Positions 19,000 through 28,576 of a stretch of DNA of 64,000 nucleotides are shown piece after piece (positions within the stretch are counted from its first letter, which is position 1; every line of letters starts with the position of its first letter). The notes beneath the pieces were generated by a model. That model was not told the DNA's origin, ran no database searches, and worked only from the letters and a program-made list of their open reading frames with translations. The stretch comes from Candidatus Aenigmatarchaeota archaeon (GTDB lineage: Archaea > Aenigmatarchaeota > Aenigmatarchaeia > QMZP01), in assembly GCA_016783545.1 (NCBI GenBank), contig JADHWJ010000003.1, positions 1 to 64,000 of the forward strand, given 5' to 3'. A program made the translations under genes and the position numbers.

Positions 19000-19131
19000 A
19001 TGTCCGACACAGCCTTTAGAGCTCCCGCTTCTACCAAAGGCTGTGGAGCCAAACCCTATAAATGTCCGAAAATGCGGAAATTGGGCGGTGAGGAGAAGAT
19101 TGTCATTTTAGAGGGAGAAAAAGCTTTATAA
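19000..19131 (+). CDS. Possible 43-aa ORF (or non-coding mini-cassette)
   Basis: Own translation MSDTAFRAPASTKGCGAKPYKCPKMRKLGGEEKIVILEGEKAL; includes hairpin ACAGCCTTT...AAAGGCTGT (19009-19044) and the shared end motif at 19101-19115. Confidence 0.25.
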   Translation: MSDTAFRAPASTKGCGAKPYKCPKMRKLGGEEKIVILEGEKAL

Positions 19132-19166
19132 ATATGTATAACTAAGTTATACTAAGAGGTATAATT

Positions 19167-19418
19167 ATGGTGGACTTTGAAAGAAAGGTAGGTCCAAAGG
19201 GACAGGTTGTCATACCCAAAGAAATTAGGAAAAGTTTAGGTATATATCCTAACATGAAGGTTTTCCTTTTTGTATCAGACCACACTGTTATGATTAATAA
19301 GACGAAGAAAGGAATTGCAGATATATTTGAAGACTTGGTTGAGAAGGATGGTAAATACGTCAAAAAAATAAACACAGACAGATTTTATGAAAAAGAAATA
19401 AAGGAAAGATGGAAATGA
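19167..19418 (+). CDS. AbrB/SpoVT-type antitoxin
   Basis: KVGPKGQVVIPKEIRKSLGIYPNMKV; overlaps PIN gene. Confidence 0.85.
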   Translation: MVDFERKVGPKGQVVIPKEIRKSLGIYPNMKVFLFVSDHTVMINKTKKGIADIFEDLVEKDGKYVKKINTDRFYEKEIKERWK

Positions 19419-19837
19419 TATATATAGATTCCAACTTGTTCATTTATGCGAGAATTGATAAAGGAAAAATAGGCGAACAGACAAGGAAAATAATATCCCT
19501 TCTCGAGTCTGGAAAAATAGAAGCCTGTACTTCTGTTCTTTCTCTTGATGAAGTTGTATGGATTGTTAGAGAGGAACTGAAAGACTATAAAGCTGGTATA
19601 GATTGTGGAAGAATGATTATGGAAATCCCAAATCTCATTGTTCTGGATATCACAAAAGCAGAGATTCTCAAAGCGTTTGATTTAATGGAAAATGGTCTGA
19701 AACCGAGAGATGCCTTGCATGCAGCAACGTGTCTTAAGCATGGAGTATTTACCATAGTGACCAATGATAGTGATTTTAAAAAACTGGATTCATTAAATAC
19801 TTTAAATTTCGTGGAATTTTTAAAAGAAAATAAATAA
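19409..19837 (+). CDS. PIN-domain toxin (VapC-like)
   Basis: YIDSNLFIYARI...ALHAATCLKHGVFTIVTNDSDF. Confidence 0.85.
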   Translation: MEMIYIDSNLFIYARIDKGKIGEQTRKIISLLESGKIEACTSVLSLDEVVWIVREELKDYKAGIDCGRMIMEIPNLIVLDITKAEILKAFDLMENGLKPRDALHAATCLKHGVFTIVTNDSDFKKLDSLNTLNFVEFLKENK

Positions 19838-19842
19838 ATATA

Positions 19843-21171
19843 TTATATCTTTTTCAAGCTTTTTAGAATAAAATAAATAATCAATCCAATTACAATTATT
19901 CCTAATTCATACAGATAAATAATTGGTTCAAAGTTAAGCATTATTGTTATCACAGCAATTATACCCAATAGAGCTGGTATTGGGAACCACCCTAAGTTTA
20001 ATGGAGATTTGAAATGCGGTTTTGTTTTTCTGTCTTTGTATCTTAGAGCTATCAGCGTAATGTTTATCACAAAGAACACAACGAATATTCCCAGATCTGT
20101 TACTGAAGCAAGTATAGAGATATCACCCAAAATAAGGAAGAACAGTGATATTACCATTATTGCAAGTATTGCAACATATGGTGTTCTTCTTCCAGAATGC
20201 ACTCTTGATAATAATGGTGGTAGACCACCCCCACTTGCCATTCCATACATTAATCTGGAGAATCCCATTAGTATTGCCAGCACAGTATTGAATGTTGCAA
20301 ACAGTGCTATTATAGTCATTAGAAGCATTCCATTAGGCCCCCAAGCAGTTCCTACCACAGTCGACAGAGGCGCCTCTTTTAATTCACTCCACGGCACAAC
20401 GCTTACTGCTGATAGTGCTACCAAAATATAAAGTATCGTTGATATCACCAATGCGTATATCAGAGCCCTTGGTATTACTTTTGCACCGTTCTTTGTCTCT
20501 TCGATAAGTTTTGGCATTTCATCAAAACCTATATATGCAAAGAATATCAGTGCTGCAGCAGCCATTATAGGTGAGAAGTCTGCAAAAGCAAATCCTCCGC
20601 CAGGTGTCTGCAGATAATCAACAGAACCAAGATGTGGAATACCAATTGCTATTATGATAAGAAGACCTATCATTTCAACAATAGTAAAAATAACATTAAG
20701 CCTTGCTGATTCCTTTACACCCCAGAAGTTTATTATCGAAAGAATGATTATAAGACCAGCTGCAATAAATGGTATTGTTGAGAAATCCCATACCATTAAT
20801 GTTGCAAAATATTCACTAAAACCCATTGCAACAGCTGTTGCTGATACTGAACCAGCAAAGATAAGAACCCAGCCTATTATGAAACTGAAAGAGTTTCTGT
20901 TAAATGTTTTCTTTGTATAGACATATTCAGCTGACTCTTTTGGGAAACGACTGGAAAGTTCGCAATATGAAAGTCCTGTAAGGGCAGCTATTATTGTTGC
21001 AACAACAAAGCTCAGCCAAAGAGAGTTTCCTGCTATGGCAGCACCCCTTCCAATAAGAACATAGATACCAGCACCAAGAATCAAACCAACTCCATACATT
21101 GTTATTTCAAAAAGGCTTAGTGTTTTCTTCAGTTTTGGTTCCTTTGGATGTTTGTAATGACCATGAGTCAT
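19843..21171 (-). CDS. APC-family amino acid permease
   Basis: LFEITMYGVGLILGAGIYVLIG; 12-TM hydropathy. Confidence 0.9.
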   Translation of the reverse strand: MTHGHYKHPKEPKLKKTLSLFEITMYGVGLILGAGIYVLIGRGAAIAGNSLWLSFVVATIIAALTGLSYCELSSRFPKESAEYVYTKKTFNRNSFSFIIGWVLIFAGSVSATAVAMGFSEYFATLMVWDFSTIPFIAAGLIIILSIINFWGVKESARLNVIFTIVEMIGLLIIIAIGIPHLGSVDYLQTPGGGFAFADFSPIMAAAALIFFAYIGFDEMPKLIEETKNGAKVIPRALIYALVISTILYILVALSAVSVVPWSELKEAPLSTVVGTAWGPNGMLLMTIIALFATFNTVLAILMGFSRLMYGMASGGGLPPLLSRVHSGRRTPYVAILAIMVISLFFLILGDISILASVTDLGIFVVFFVINITLIALRYKDRKTKPHFKSPLNLGWFPIPALLGIIAVITIMLNFEPIIYLYELGIIVIGLIIYFILKSLKKI

Positions 21172-21259
21172 AGTATTTTATTGTGTGAAGGAGGATATAA
21201 ATATTTATCCCTTTAAACTTACAAAATTGGTTATAAACAATACAATACAAAAATAAACC

Positions 21260-21448
21260 ATGAGACCATTAAACAAGTCTTCTTCAAGGAAGAAGTTCGG
21301 AAGAAGGAAAAAGAAAGGTAAAGGAAAGGCTTACAAGGCAATCTGTGGTAAGTGTGGAAAAGACTTTCTCATAGGGTTTAAGCCAAAGGAAGATAAGCCA
21401 GTTCTTTGCGGTGGTTGTTATAGGCCTAAGAGGGCTAATCACCGATAA
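21260..21448 (+). CDS. Zinc-ribbon protein
   Basis: AICGKCGKDFLIGFKPKEDKPVLCGGCYRPKR. Confidence 0.75.
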   Translation: MRPLNKSSSRKKFGRRKKKGKGKAYKAICGKCGKDFLIGFKPKEDKPVLCGGCYRPKRANHR

Positions 21449-21812
21449 TATACTCTTTATAGAACTTCTCTACTATTCTCCTATTCACATAAGGTTTATG
21501 ATGCCTAAACCCGCCTCCCATTGAGGCAGGTATATGCAATAATTCATGTATGATTGTTCTTGTTTGATCATCGTATGATAATCTGTCAAAATGCTCTGAA
21601 ATCACCTCTATAACATAATGTGCCTTTATTCCTAGTGCTTTTTGGAATATCCTAGAAAGCGCATGACAGCGCGCTAAAGTCCTTCTTGATTTGGAGCCCT
21701 TACTACGCACAAAAGCCACTCTTGAGAGATCTATATGCTGTAGGCTTAATCGAATAGTCACGTGTAAAGCTCTTTTCTGAATATCTGGTGCTGGATGATA
21801 AGAAATTCCCAT
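21435..21812 (-). CDS. Putative zinc metallopeptidase
   Basis: IHELLHIPASMGGGFRHHKPYVNRRIVEKFYKEY (HExxH-like); convergent overlap with 21260..21448. Confidence 0.65.
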   Translation of the reverse strand: MGISYHPAPDIQKRALHVTIRLSLQHIDLSRVAFVRSKGSKSRRTLARCHALSRIFQKALGIKAHYVIEVISEHFDRLSYDDQTRTIIHELLHIPASMGGGFRHHKPYVNRRIVEKFYKEYIIGD

Positions 21813-22208
21813 AATTAAGATTGTATTGCTAACTAAAAAATCACTAATTTTGTCATTTTAGAGGGAGAAATAAGCTTATAAGGGGGAAATCTATATATTC
21901 TATATGTCACTACTATTTAGTGACTATAGTTGGGGAGAATTGGGAGGAGAAGTCCTGATTCTTCGTCTAAAACATAAGTCTAAATGGTGTAAAATCCATG
22001 TCGGCTATCACACGTATTAATCCATCTGTTTTGCTTCGGCATTACAGAACAAGAGAAAAACAAAAAAAATCGAACCCAAATATACGAAATAAAGGGGTGT
22101 TTTATCGCCTCTTCCTATCGATTTTTGGGTTTGATCTTACTAGTTTTACGAATCATTTCACAGTTTTCCGAGTGTCTTTTCTAGATCTCCGAAGGGGGGT
22201 GATACTAA

Positions 22209-22517
22209 GTGGATCTTCTGATCCAGATAAGGCCTTTTCTGGGTACGGTTCTCTGTGGTGCCGGTTTGTTCCTAGCACTCTGGAGATATCCCAGAAATGA
22301 GGGGCTGGTCAGGTTGGGGATTCTCACAGCCTTTGTGGGGCTCTCATATAACCTCAACCTGGACTGGGACGGAAAGTTCCTGTGTCCTGCCGTTTTCATG
22401 GCAGCAGGAGTGGTCATATCTCTCCTGGAAAGGCCATTGGACCGGGTTTTCTGTCTGATGGGTGGATTCATGGCCTTCTTGGGCCTGCTTTCCGCTCTTC
22501 TCTACCAGCCGTTTTAG
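22209..22517 (+). CDS. Small membrane protein in cassette 2
   Basis: Start preceded by AAGGGGGGTGATACTAAG; hydrophobic helices. Confidence 0.45.
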   Translation: MDLLIQIRPFLGTVLCGAGLFLALWRYPRNEGLVRLGILTAFVGLSYNLNLDWDGKFLCPAVFMAAGVVISLLERPLDRVFCLMGGFMAFLGLLSALLYQPF

Positions 22518-22528
22518 TGTAGAGACAG

Positions 22529-22548
22529 CCCTCGCCAACCCATGGCGA
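22529..22548. repeat. Cassette hairpin CTCGCCA-ACCCA-TGGCGAA; second copy TTCGCCA-GCCCA-TGGCGAA near 23550-23569
   Basis: Two near-identical inverted repeats after ORFs, plus a degenerate AGCCAGCCAATGGCT near 23223. Confidence 0.55.
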
Positions 22549-22740
22549 ACCGAAGGGTAGCAAGGTTGAAATTCCTGCTGCCGAATAATAATGGGTAAAA
22601 TGGTCCCGTGTGAACGCCTTCATGTGGCGGGGCTGTTGTATACTAAGTTCTGTGAATAATCACCTGGGATCACAATTGTCTTTCATTGTGAAAGGCTGAT
22701 CTTGGGTGGATATAGCCTCTAGATCCTGAAGGGGAACGCT

Positions 22741-23214
22741 ATGAGGCAGCTGGCAGCCGTTGCGTGCTTGTTGGTGGTGTCGGTGGCCTTCGGCCAGGAT
22801 TTCAGCAAGATGACCCCTAAGCAGATCATTGCTTGGGGCGAGCGCAGGAACGCCGAGATGGAGAAGGAGTTGGCCGAGGCCAAAAAGGTCCTCAAGGTCA
22901 TGGACACGCTCCGGAAGGTCAACGGCAAACTCAAGGGCACTGGGATGGTCCTGGAGACGTTTGCCCAGGCCGAAGCCCGCAGGCAGGCGTTCCTGAAGAG
23001 CTTCTCGAAGCCGTTGAGGGACAGCGCCAAGATCTGTCGGGAGGGCGCCGAGGAGCTCAGGAAGAACCGCGCCAACCTGAAGGTCGATCCGAACGACCCG
23101 GCCGAGGTCAAGGCCCTGAAGTTAATGTCCAAGGATATCCCCACCTGTTTCGACAACGCTGGGAATTCCCAGGACAAGGCGGCCGATGCCATCGAGGGCA
23201 AGACCTCGAAGTAG
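22741..23214 (+). CDS. Secreted coiled-coil-like protein in cassette 2
   Basis: Signal peptide MRQLAAVACLLVVSVAFGQ; ribosome-binding site GAAGGGGAACGCT; strong GC3. Confidence 0.65.
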   Translation: MRQLAAVACLLVVSVAFGQDFSKMTPKQIIAWGERRNAEMEKELAEAKKVLKVMDTLRKVNGKLKGTGMVLETFAQAEARRQAFLKSFSKPLRDSAKICREGAEELRKNRANLKVDPNDPAEVKALKLMSKDIPTCFDNAGNSQDKAADAIEGKTSK

Positions 23215-23383
23215 CCACCAATAGCCAGCCAATGGCTTAATTCGCGGGTTTGGGAGTACCTGCAGAAATTGGTAAAACTCCTTGGTCCTAGAAAGCAGCC
23301 ACCTCACAGTGGTTGGGACCTGGCAACGTTCAATGGGAACGGCTGAGAGCTGCAAGGAACCCGGAGAATGAGGGGGACTTGAG

Positions 23384-23539
23384 ATGGATGCTTATTTGTG
23401 GAATATGGTCAGGAGCTGTGGTGTGGACGCAACGCTGGAAAACCGACGCAACCTCCTCGAGGTTGCCGCTCGGAACTTCAATTTCGGGGCGCTTTTCCGA
23501 CTCACGAGGGACATCGAACTCTTGAAGTCGATGTTGTAG
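23384..23539 (+). CDS. Small 51-aa ORF in cassette 2
   Basis: Own translation MDAYLWNMVRSCGVDATLENRRNLLEVAARNFNFGALFRLTRDIELLKSML; preceded by GAGGGGGACTTGAG. Confidence 0.4.
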   Translation: MDAYLWNMVRSCGVDATLENRRNLLEVAARNFNFGALFRLTRDIELLKSML

Positions 23540-23685
23540 TGAAGGAACATTTCGCCAGCCCATGGCGAATAGTTTGGTCAACAAGAGAAAGGGGGTGGTT
23601 AAACCAACTACCTGAAATAACAAATAGGCTGGCCACTTGCCTCATTAATAAAAGTGGTGTCGTTTTATACTGTCATCTTAGAGGG

Positions 23686-24201
23686 CTATACATCAAAATA
23701 TGTCGGGTCGCTTTTTCTTTCTGCTTTTGGTATTTTTTCATCTAGATGAGCATCATATCTGTCAACTCTTACCTGGTTTGTTCCTGAATGACAGCTTAAA
23801 GTAATAATCTCTGGTACAAGACCAAACATTCTTCGTATATCCTTTGCTATCTTAATGCTATGTTTCTTTGATTTTCTGACAGCTCTATCCATATTACCAG
23901 CTGTTGTCTTCACTTCAACATTATAGATACCACTATTCACAATAAATACATCAGATATTCTTCTTTTTGCATTCCATTCAACATCAACATAAGGAGCAAA
24001 GTCTCCAAAGTCCATTCCAAACTCTTCAGGATTCCTGGCAAACGAAAGAAGAACATAATCATGCCACGTCCTTTCAAGATCTATTGCATTGCTATTCAGA
24101 TGAGCATATCTTTGTATGCTGCTGAATCTTGGATTTCTATATTCACTTAGTTCAGGACATTGTAGCCAATCTTCTTCCACCAAGTAAGGCAGATAGCTCA
24201 T
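23686..24201 (-). CDS. Putative PD-(D/E)XK-like nuclease-fold protein
   Basis: RISDVFIVNSGIYNVEVKTTAG resembles D...ExK; C-terminal stop abuts the cassette 2 end. Confidence 0.4.
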   Translation of the reverse strand: MSYLPYLVEEDWLQCPELSEYRNPRFSSIQRYAHLNSNAIDLERTWHDYVLLSFARNPEEFGMDFGDFAPYVDVEWNAKRRISDVFIVNSGIYNVEVKTTAGNMDRAVRKSKKHSIKIAKDIRRMFGLVPEIITLSCHSGTNQVRVDRYDAHLDEKIPKAERKSDPTYFDV

Positions 24202-24317
24202 AAAAATAACCTAAAATTCGATATTAGAGCAAATGCTAAGAAAACTAGAAAATAATACCCGGTATAAACATTTGTAAATTGCTCATGGAGAAATATTGTA
24301 TGAAAAGACTTAAATAA

Positions 24318-25583
24318 CTATCCTTTGCACGCATTGTATATGTTCTCAAACAGTTCTCTCAGTTTGTCCTTTGGAACAGAAGAAAAAGCTATTCTCAAAA
24401 GGTTTCCAATGGCTATCACACCAGTATCATAGTCCTTTAGCAGCTTCTTTCTTACCTCTTCGCCGTCTTTGTTTAGTTCTATGCACATGAAATATCCTGA
24501 ATTGAAAGGAAGTGCCTCAAAATATTCTTTGTATTTTTCATCTGAAAGTATTTTTTTGACTTCTTCGTATCGTTCCCTTAGAATTTTAAAGTTCTTTTCC
24601 TCATCTTCTTTTAGTTTTGGATTATCTAAAGCCTTTATTGCAAGGAATTGGGAATGTGTGCATACATTGGAAATACCTCCTCTAATTGAACCAGATGTTT
24701 TGTCTTCTAAAACTTCTGCAACTTTGTCTTTGATTCCCTTGAAAGCGTATGTTATGAAACCTACTCTAAGGCCCCATGAATACATCTCCTTTGTAATGCC
24801 ATCAAGCTTTATTGCAAGTATATTTTTATGAAGGTCTGCTAGTTCTGAAAATAAAGATTTTCTGAATATGTTATTTTCAAAAAACAGTCCAAAATAAGCA
24901 TCATCGCATATCACAACCAGTTTGTTTCCAGCTTCTGCGCTCTCTTTTATAGCATTTATAATTCCATCAGCATCTTCTTCTGTTGCACTGTAACCTGTTG
25001 GGTTATTGGGAAAATTTAGAAGCACTATCTGTTTGCCTGGATTTTGTTTTAGTTTTTGCTTCAGACCCTCTACATTGAACTTCCCCTCAGAGAACGTAGG
25101 AAACATATCCAGTTCTGCATGCTGAAATGTTAACTTGTAATTGCCCCAGATCTTGTCAGGTGTTATTATTTTCTCTCCATTGTTTACAAAAAGACTTGAT
25201 ACAATACTTAGACCATGTGTTATCGCATTAGTAACAACAGGGAGACTTGTCTTCTCCTTAACTGAATTTCTTTCCTTTATTCTTTTCAGCCACCTTTCTG
25301 CTAGTGCCATCTGGCCATAGCTAGGTGAATAAAGTACTGTTTCGCTCGGAGAAAGCTTTGAATTTTCTGTTATTACACTCATTGAAAGCGGCTCACCAGA
25401 ATCATCTAAAGCAACACCTATTGTGGCGTTTATTTTCTTTCCTTTTGCCTGTGCAGCCTGAGCTAGTATTCCCTTCTTAGGAAAAAAGCACATTCTACCC
25501 CTTTCAGAAAGCATCTCAAATATTTGCGGTGCTTCTTTTTTTAATATATCATTTATCTCACATACTTGGTCATTAACTTTCAT
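24318..25583 (-). CDS. Class I/II PLP-dependent aminotransferase
   Basis: LLNFPNNPTGYSATEED, CDDAYFGLFFE, AIKLDGITKEMYSWGLRVGFI. Confidence 0.85.
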   Translation of the reverse strand: MKVNDQVCEINDILKKEAPQIFEMLSERGRMCFFPKKGILAQAAQAKGKKINATIGVALDDSGEPLSMSVITENSKLSPSETVLYSPSYGQMALAERWLKRIKERNSVKEKTSLPVVTNAITHGLSIVSSLFVNNGEKIITPDKIWGNYKLTFQHAELDMFPTFSEGKFNVEGLKQKLKQNPGKQIVLLNFPNNPTGYSATEEDADGIINAIKESAEAGNKLVVICDDAYFGLFFENNIFRKSLFSELADLHKNILAIKLDGITKEMYSWGLRVGFITYAFKGIKDKVAEVLEDKTSGSIRGGISNVCTHSQFLAIKALDNPKLKEDEEKNFKILRERYEEVKKILSDEKYKEYFEALPFNSGYFMCIELNKDGEEVRKKLLKDYDTGVIAIGNLLRIAFSSVPKDKLRELFENIYNACKG

Positions 25584-27387
25584 AAGTTTCCAGCCTTTTC
25601 CTTTCCTCTTCCATCTCTTTTACAAACTCTTCTGGAAGGTCTTTTTCCTTTTCAAAAACCTCTTTCATTCTTTCAGCCTTTTCCAGTAGTTTTTTCACTC
25701 TTATTGTGAACTGTTTCTTGTAGTCATCTTCTGTATATTCTTTATTAAGAGCTTCTTTAAAGAGTTTTCTCAGGTCTTCATACTTTGGGATAAAACCTAT
25801 TGGTGTTTCAATAGCTTCATAATCACCATGCACTCTTCCTTCCATCCAGAGAAGCCAGACTTTTTTATCAAGTATGGCATTAAGGTACTTGTCATTTTCT
25901 TTTAGGAAGTAGTTTGTATGGAATATCTTTGGTAGATTTTTTAGTTTTTTTCCTAGTTCCAGATGATTTTTCAGATAAAGACCTACTGGAACAACTAAAA
26001 AGTCCAGGTTCGCCATTGGGTTATGCTTCCTTATTCCAGCCTGACCAATTGCTGCTGCAGTTGTTTCTGATTCAACTGTTGCACCAACATACACTCCATG
26101 TGACCAGGAAAGAGACTCTAAAACAGGAACTGAGGTATCAGAATCTCTTCCGCCATAGATGAATCCTCCTATAGGCACGCCGTCTGGGTTATCAGCATCT
26201 GGATCAGCATTATCAAGTTCTTTTATTCTTATTGTATATCTGGCATTTTTGTTAGCTGGACTAACAGACTCTCCGTCAGGACCTTTCATTTCCTCTTTAT
26301 AATCACCTGCATAATTATAACCCTCTTTTGGGAGGTCTTGTCCCATTCCTAGCCAATGAGGCTTTCCGTCAACAACAAGAACATTTGAAACAATTAATTC
26401 CCTGAGCGTTGTGACTGCTTTGTATATTACAGGATCATCTTCTGGGTTAACATCCTGAATTATGCCAAAGATTCCCTGTTCTACGTTTACAGCATGTACA
26501 TAACCATCATTCCAAACTCTAAGATATGCTATATCATCACCGATTATTGTTTGGCCAGGAACCATGGCAGTTGATGTCTTTCCGCAAGCACTTGGAAACG
26601 CTCCTGTAAAATAGGTTACTCGGTTCTTACCTTCTGGGTGTACACCCATAACAAACATATGTTCGCAGAGCCAGTCTTCATGGTTTGCTTTGTATAATGC
26701 TAGTCTTATAGCAAGCTTTTTCAGCCCAACACTATTACCAGCATATTGGTTGTTTACAGTGAAAACTCTTGAACCTTCAAGGTCAATGTAAATTCTTCTT
26801 TTATCAATGTTTTTTGTATTGTTTCTTTCATCCAGTTCTCCAGCAGAGTGCAAAAAATAAAAGAATTTATCAGAACCGTTTAGTTTTTTAAATTCTTCAT
26901 AGCCTGGTCTGAAAAGAATTGTTTCAGAATGAGCAACATAAAAAGAATCAGTTATCTGCAGAGATGGAATTGCAAACTTTGAATTGCATGGACCAAGACA
27001 GAAAAAACACACGAGCATCTCCTTTCCTTTCATTGAACCATCTAAAAAACTAAGAACCTCTTTTAATCCTTGTTCTTTTTCTGTGGTATTGATGAAATCA
27101 CTCATATATTTGCCTTTTGGAAGAAGCACCTTTGTATTCTCCTTATCTCTTGCCTGATCATAATAACTGTCAAAATGAACTGTATGGCCTTTCATTGTCA
27201 ATGGTTTTTCTTCGCCATTTTCTTTGGATATTTTTCTGATATAGTCAATATCTTCCTGAGAATCAGTTAATATTGTTACTTTTTCTGGTTTGCAAAGTTC
27301 TATTGCTTCTTCTACTTTTTTGATAATATGCTCGTTGCCAAGATCTTCGAGTATTTTTCTATTTTTTTCGTCTAACATAAAGACCAA
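25573..27387 (-). CDS. pckG: Phosphoenolpyruvate carboxykinase (GTP)
   Basis: FPSACGKTSTAMV P-loop, VGDDIAYLR-like region, RTNYF-like FHTNYFLKEND. Confidence 0.92.
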   Translation of the reverse strand: MVFMLDEKNRKILEDLGNEHIIKKVEEAIELCKPEKVTILTDSQEDIDYIRKISKENGEEKPLTMKGHTVHFDSYYDQARDKENTKVLLPKGKYMSDFINTTEKEQGLKEVLSFLDGSMKGKEMLVCFFCLGPCNSKFAIPSLQITDSFYVAHSETILFRPGYEEFKKLNGSDKFFYFLHSAGELDERNNTKNIDKRRIYIDLEGSRVFTVNNQYAGNSVGLKKLAIRLALYKANHEDWLCEHMFVMGVHPEGKNRVTYFTGAFPSACGKTSTAMVPGQTIIGDDIAYLRVWNDGYVHAVNVEQGIFGIIQDVNPEDDPVIYKAVTTLRELIVSNVLVVDGKPHWLGMGQDLPKEGYNYAGDYKEEMKGPDGESVSPANKNARYTIRIKELDNADPDADNPDGVPIGGFIYGGRDSDTSVPVLESLSWSHGVYVGATVESETTAAAIGQAGIRKHNPMANLDFLVVPVGLYLKNHLELGKKLKNLPKIFHTNYFLKENDKYLNAILDKKVWLLWMEGRVHGDYEAIETPIGFIPKYEDLRKLFKEALNKEYTEDDYKKQFTIRVKKLLEKAERMKEVFEKEKDLPEEFVKEMEEERKRLETYES

Positions 27388-27625
27388 TAGAAGATGTGGG
27401 TTTAATGGTTTTTATTGTTTTTTATATAAAGTTCGAATATCGTAGTATTTTTATTGTTTTATTAATAAAATATTAACAAGAGATTAAAATAGCCATTTTT
27501 ACTATAAAAAGAGAATTGGCTTTCTACACGGTTTTTTTCACATAGAGCACACGAGGCTTTTTCTAGATAGGAGATTCTTCAGACACTTTCAACACTAGTC
27601 TTTGGAGGGTCTTTGGGAGATATAA

Positions 27626-27841
27626 ATGAAAGAACAACACAAAATCAGAGCTCGGAACATTGGCGAGGTGTGGGTTTGGTTCATGAGAACCCGGGGCGCA
27701 CTCGGTGGAGTTGCGCTCAGGGAAGTTAGGTTCAAGGTTCTCGACGTCAAAGGTGGCAACGTTGACTGTCTCTTTGACAACGGAGAAAGGGGCACAGTTC
27801 GCATCCACAAGCTTATGGAACCCGAAGTTGTCACATTTTAG
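27626..27841 (+). CDS. Small protein in cassette 3
   Basis: MKEQHKIRARNIGEVWVWFMRTRGALGGVALREVRFKVLDVKGGNVDCLFDNGERGTVRIHKL; first ORF of the run. Confidence 0.5.
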   Translation: MKEQHKIRARNIGEVWVWFMRTRGALGGVALREVRFKVLDVKGGNVDCLFDNGERGTVRIHKLMEPEVVTF

Positions 27842-27851
27842 GAGGATTCTG

Positions 27852-28064
27852 ATGGACCATTGGGAACGAGAAGAAATGAAACGACGTGGAGAGCTCGACG
27901 AAACTATCGCATTCGTTGATCAGAGAACTGGAGCTCCGGTTACATGGGAAGAGATCCGGCGACGACACAGCCAGTGCAAACGGGTAACTCGTGTCGGAAG
28001 CTGGTCGTCTGCTGGTTCGGCTGCATCGGACAGTGGCGGACTTCATATGGGGAGGGGAGGCTGA
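27852..28064 (+). CDS. Small protein in cassette 3
   Basis: ATG after AGGAGGATTCTG: MDHWEREEMKRRGELDETIAFVDQRTGAPVTWEEIRRRH... Confidence 0.5.
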   Translation: MDHWEREEMKRRGELDETIAFVDQRTGAPVTWEEIRRRHSQCKRVTRVGSWSSAGSAASDSGGLHMGRGG

Positions 28065-28067
28065 ACG

Positions 28068-28427
28068 ATGAGAACCTTCGAAATCTGGAGGAATCTCCCA
28101 GGGAGATCTCCACCACAACTTCAGCTCAGATGCCCATGTCTTGTGGGTATTGAGTGGAGTTCAAAAGGTATGAGAATGACACTTGATGGTGTTGCCGCTG
28201 AGGTCACCGATAAGGGTGGGCACTTTGTATTGAGAGCTCACCTATCCCCTATCACTGGGCAAACTGTACGGTTCTACGGCCAGAAGGACCAGGGTTCTGA
28301 ATCTCCGAAGATACTTGTCGGGCTTATCAGGATCACTGACATTATCCCAACCAACGATGGCCGGCAACATATCCATTTCACATTTCTAGCAGGACCAGCT
28401 GTTGTTAACCTCGAAGTTCCTCGATGA
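28068..28427 (+). CDS. Small protein in cassette 3
   Basis: ATG after GGGGAGGCTGAACG; 119 aa. Confidence 0.5.
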   Translation: MRTFEIWRNLPGRSPPQLQLRCPCLVGIEWSSKGMRMTLDGVAAEVTDKGGHFVLRAHLSPITGQTVRFYGQKDQGSESPKILVGLIRITDIIPTNDGRQHIHFTFLAGPAVVNLEVPR

Positions 28428-28438
28428 GGGGGAGGCTG

Positions 28439-28576
28439 ATGTTCTCAGAACGCATAATCAGGATACTGGAAGACCCGAAGAGGAATATCATCACATGGTT
28501 TCTGTCCTGGGCCATCATCGCAATAAGCCGGCTGGCACGGCTTATCGAACGGAATGAGGAGATGATACAAGAATGA
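28439..28576 (+). CDS. Small 45-aa protein in cassette 3
   Basis: ATG after GGGGGAGGCTG: MFSERIIRILEDPKRNIITWFLSWAIIAISRLARLIERNEEMIQE. Confidence 0.45.
   Translation: MFSERIIRILEDPKRNIITWFLSWAIIAISRLARLIERNEEMIQE

Larger units (their letters stand above)
21910..23685. mobile_element. Foreign GC-rich cassette 2
   Basis: Right edge TATACTGTCATCTTAGAGGG (23667-23685); left edge uncertain (GTCACTA..TAGTGACTATAG near 21906-21928, just after motif copy 21851-21865); GC-rich small ORFs between. Confidence 0.5.

Noticed and set aside
15814-19837. Novel defence system around the toxin-antitoxin pairs
   Set aside because: RHH-PIN and AbrB-PIN pairs look like ordinary VapBC-type modules with no extra effector genes.
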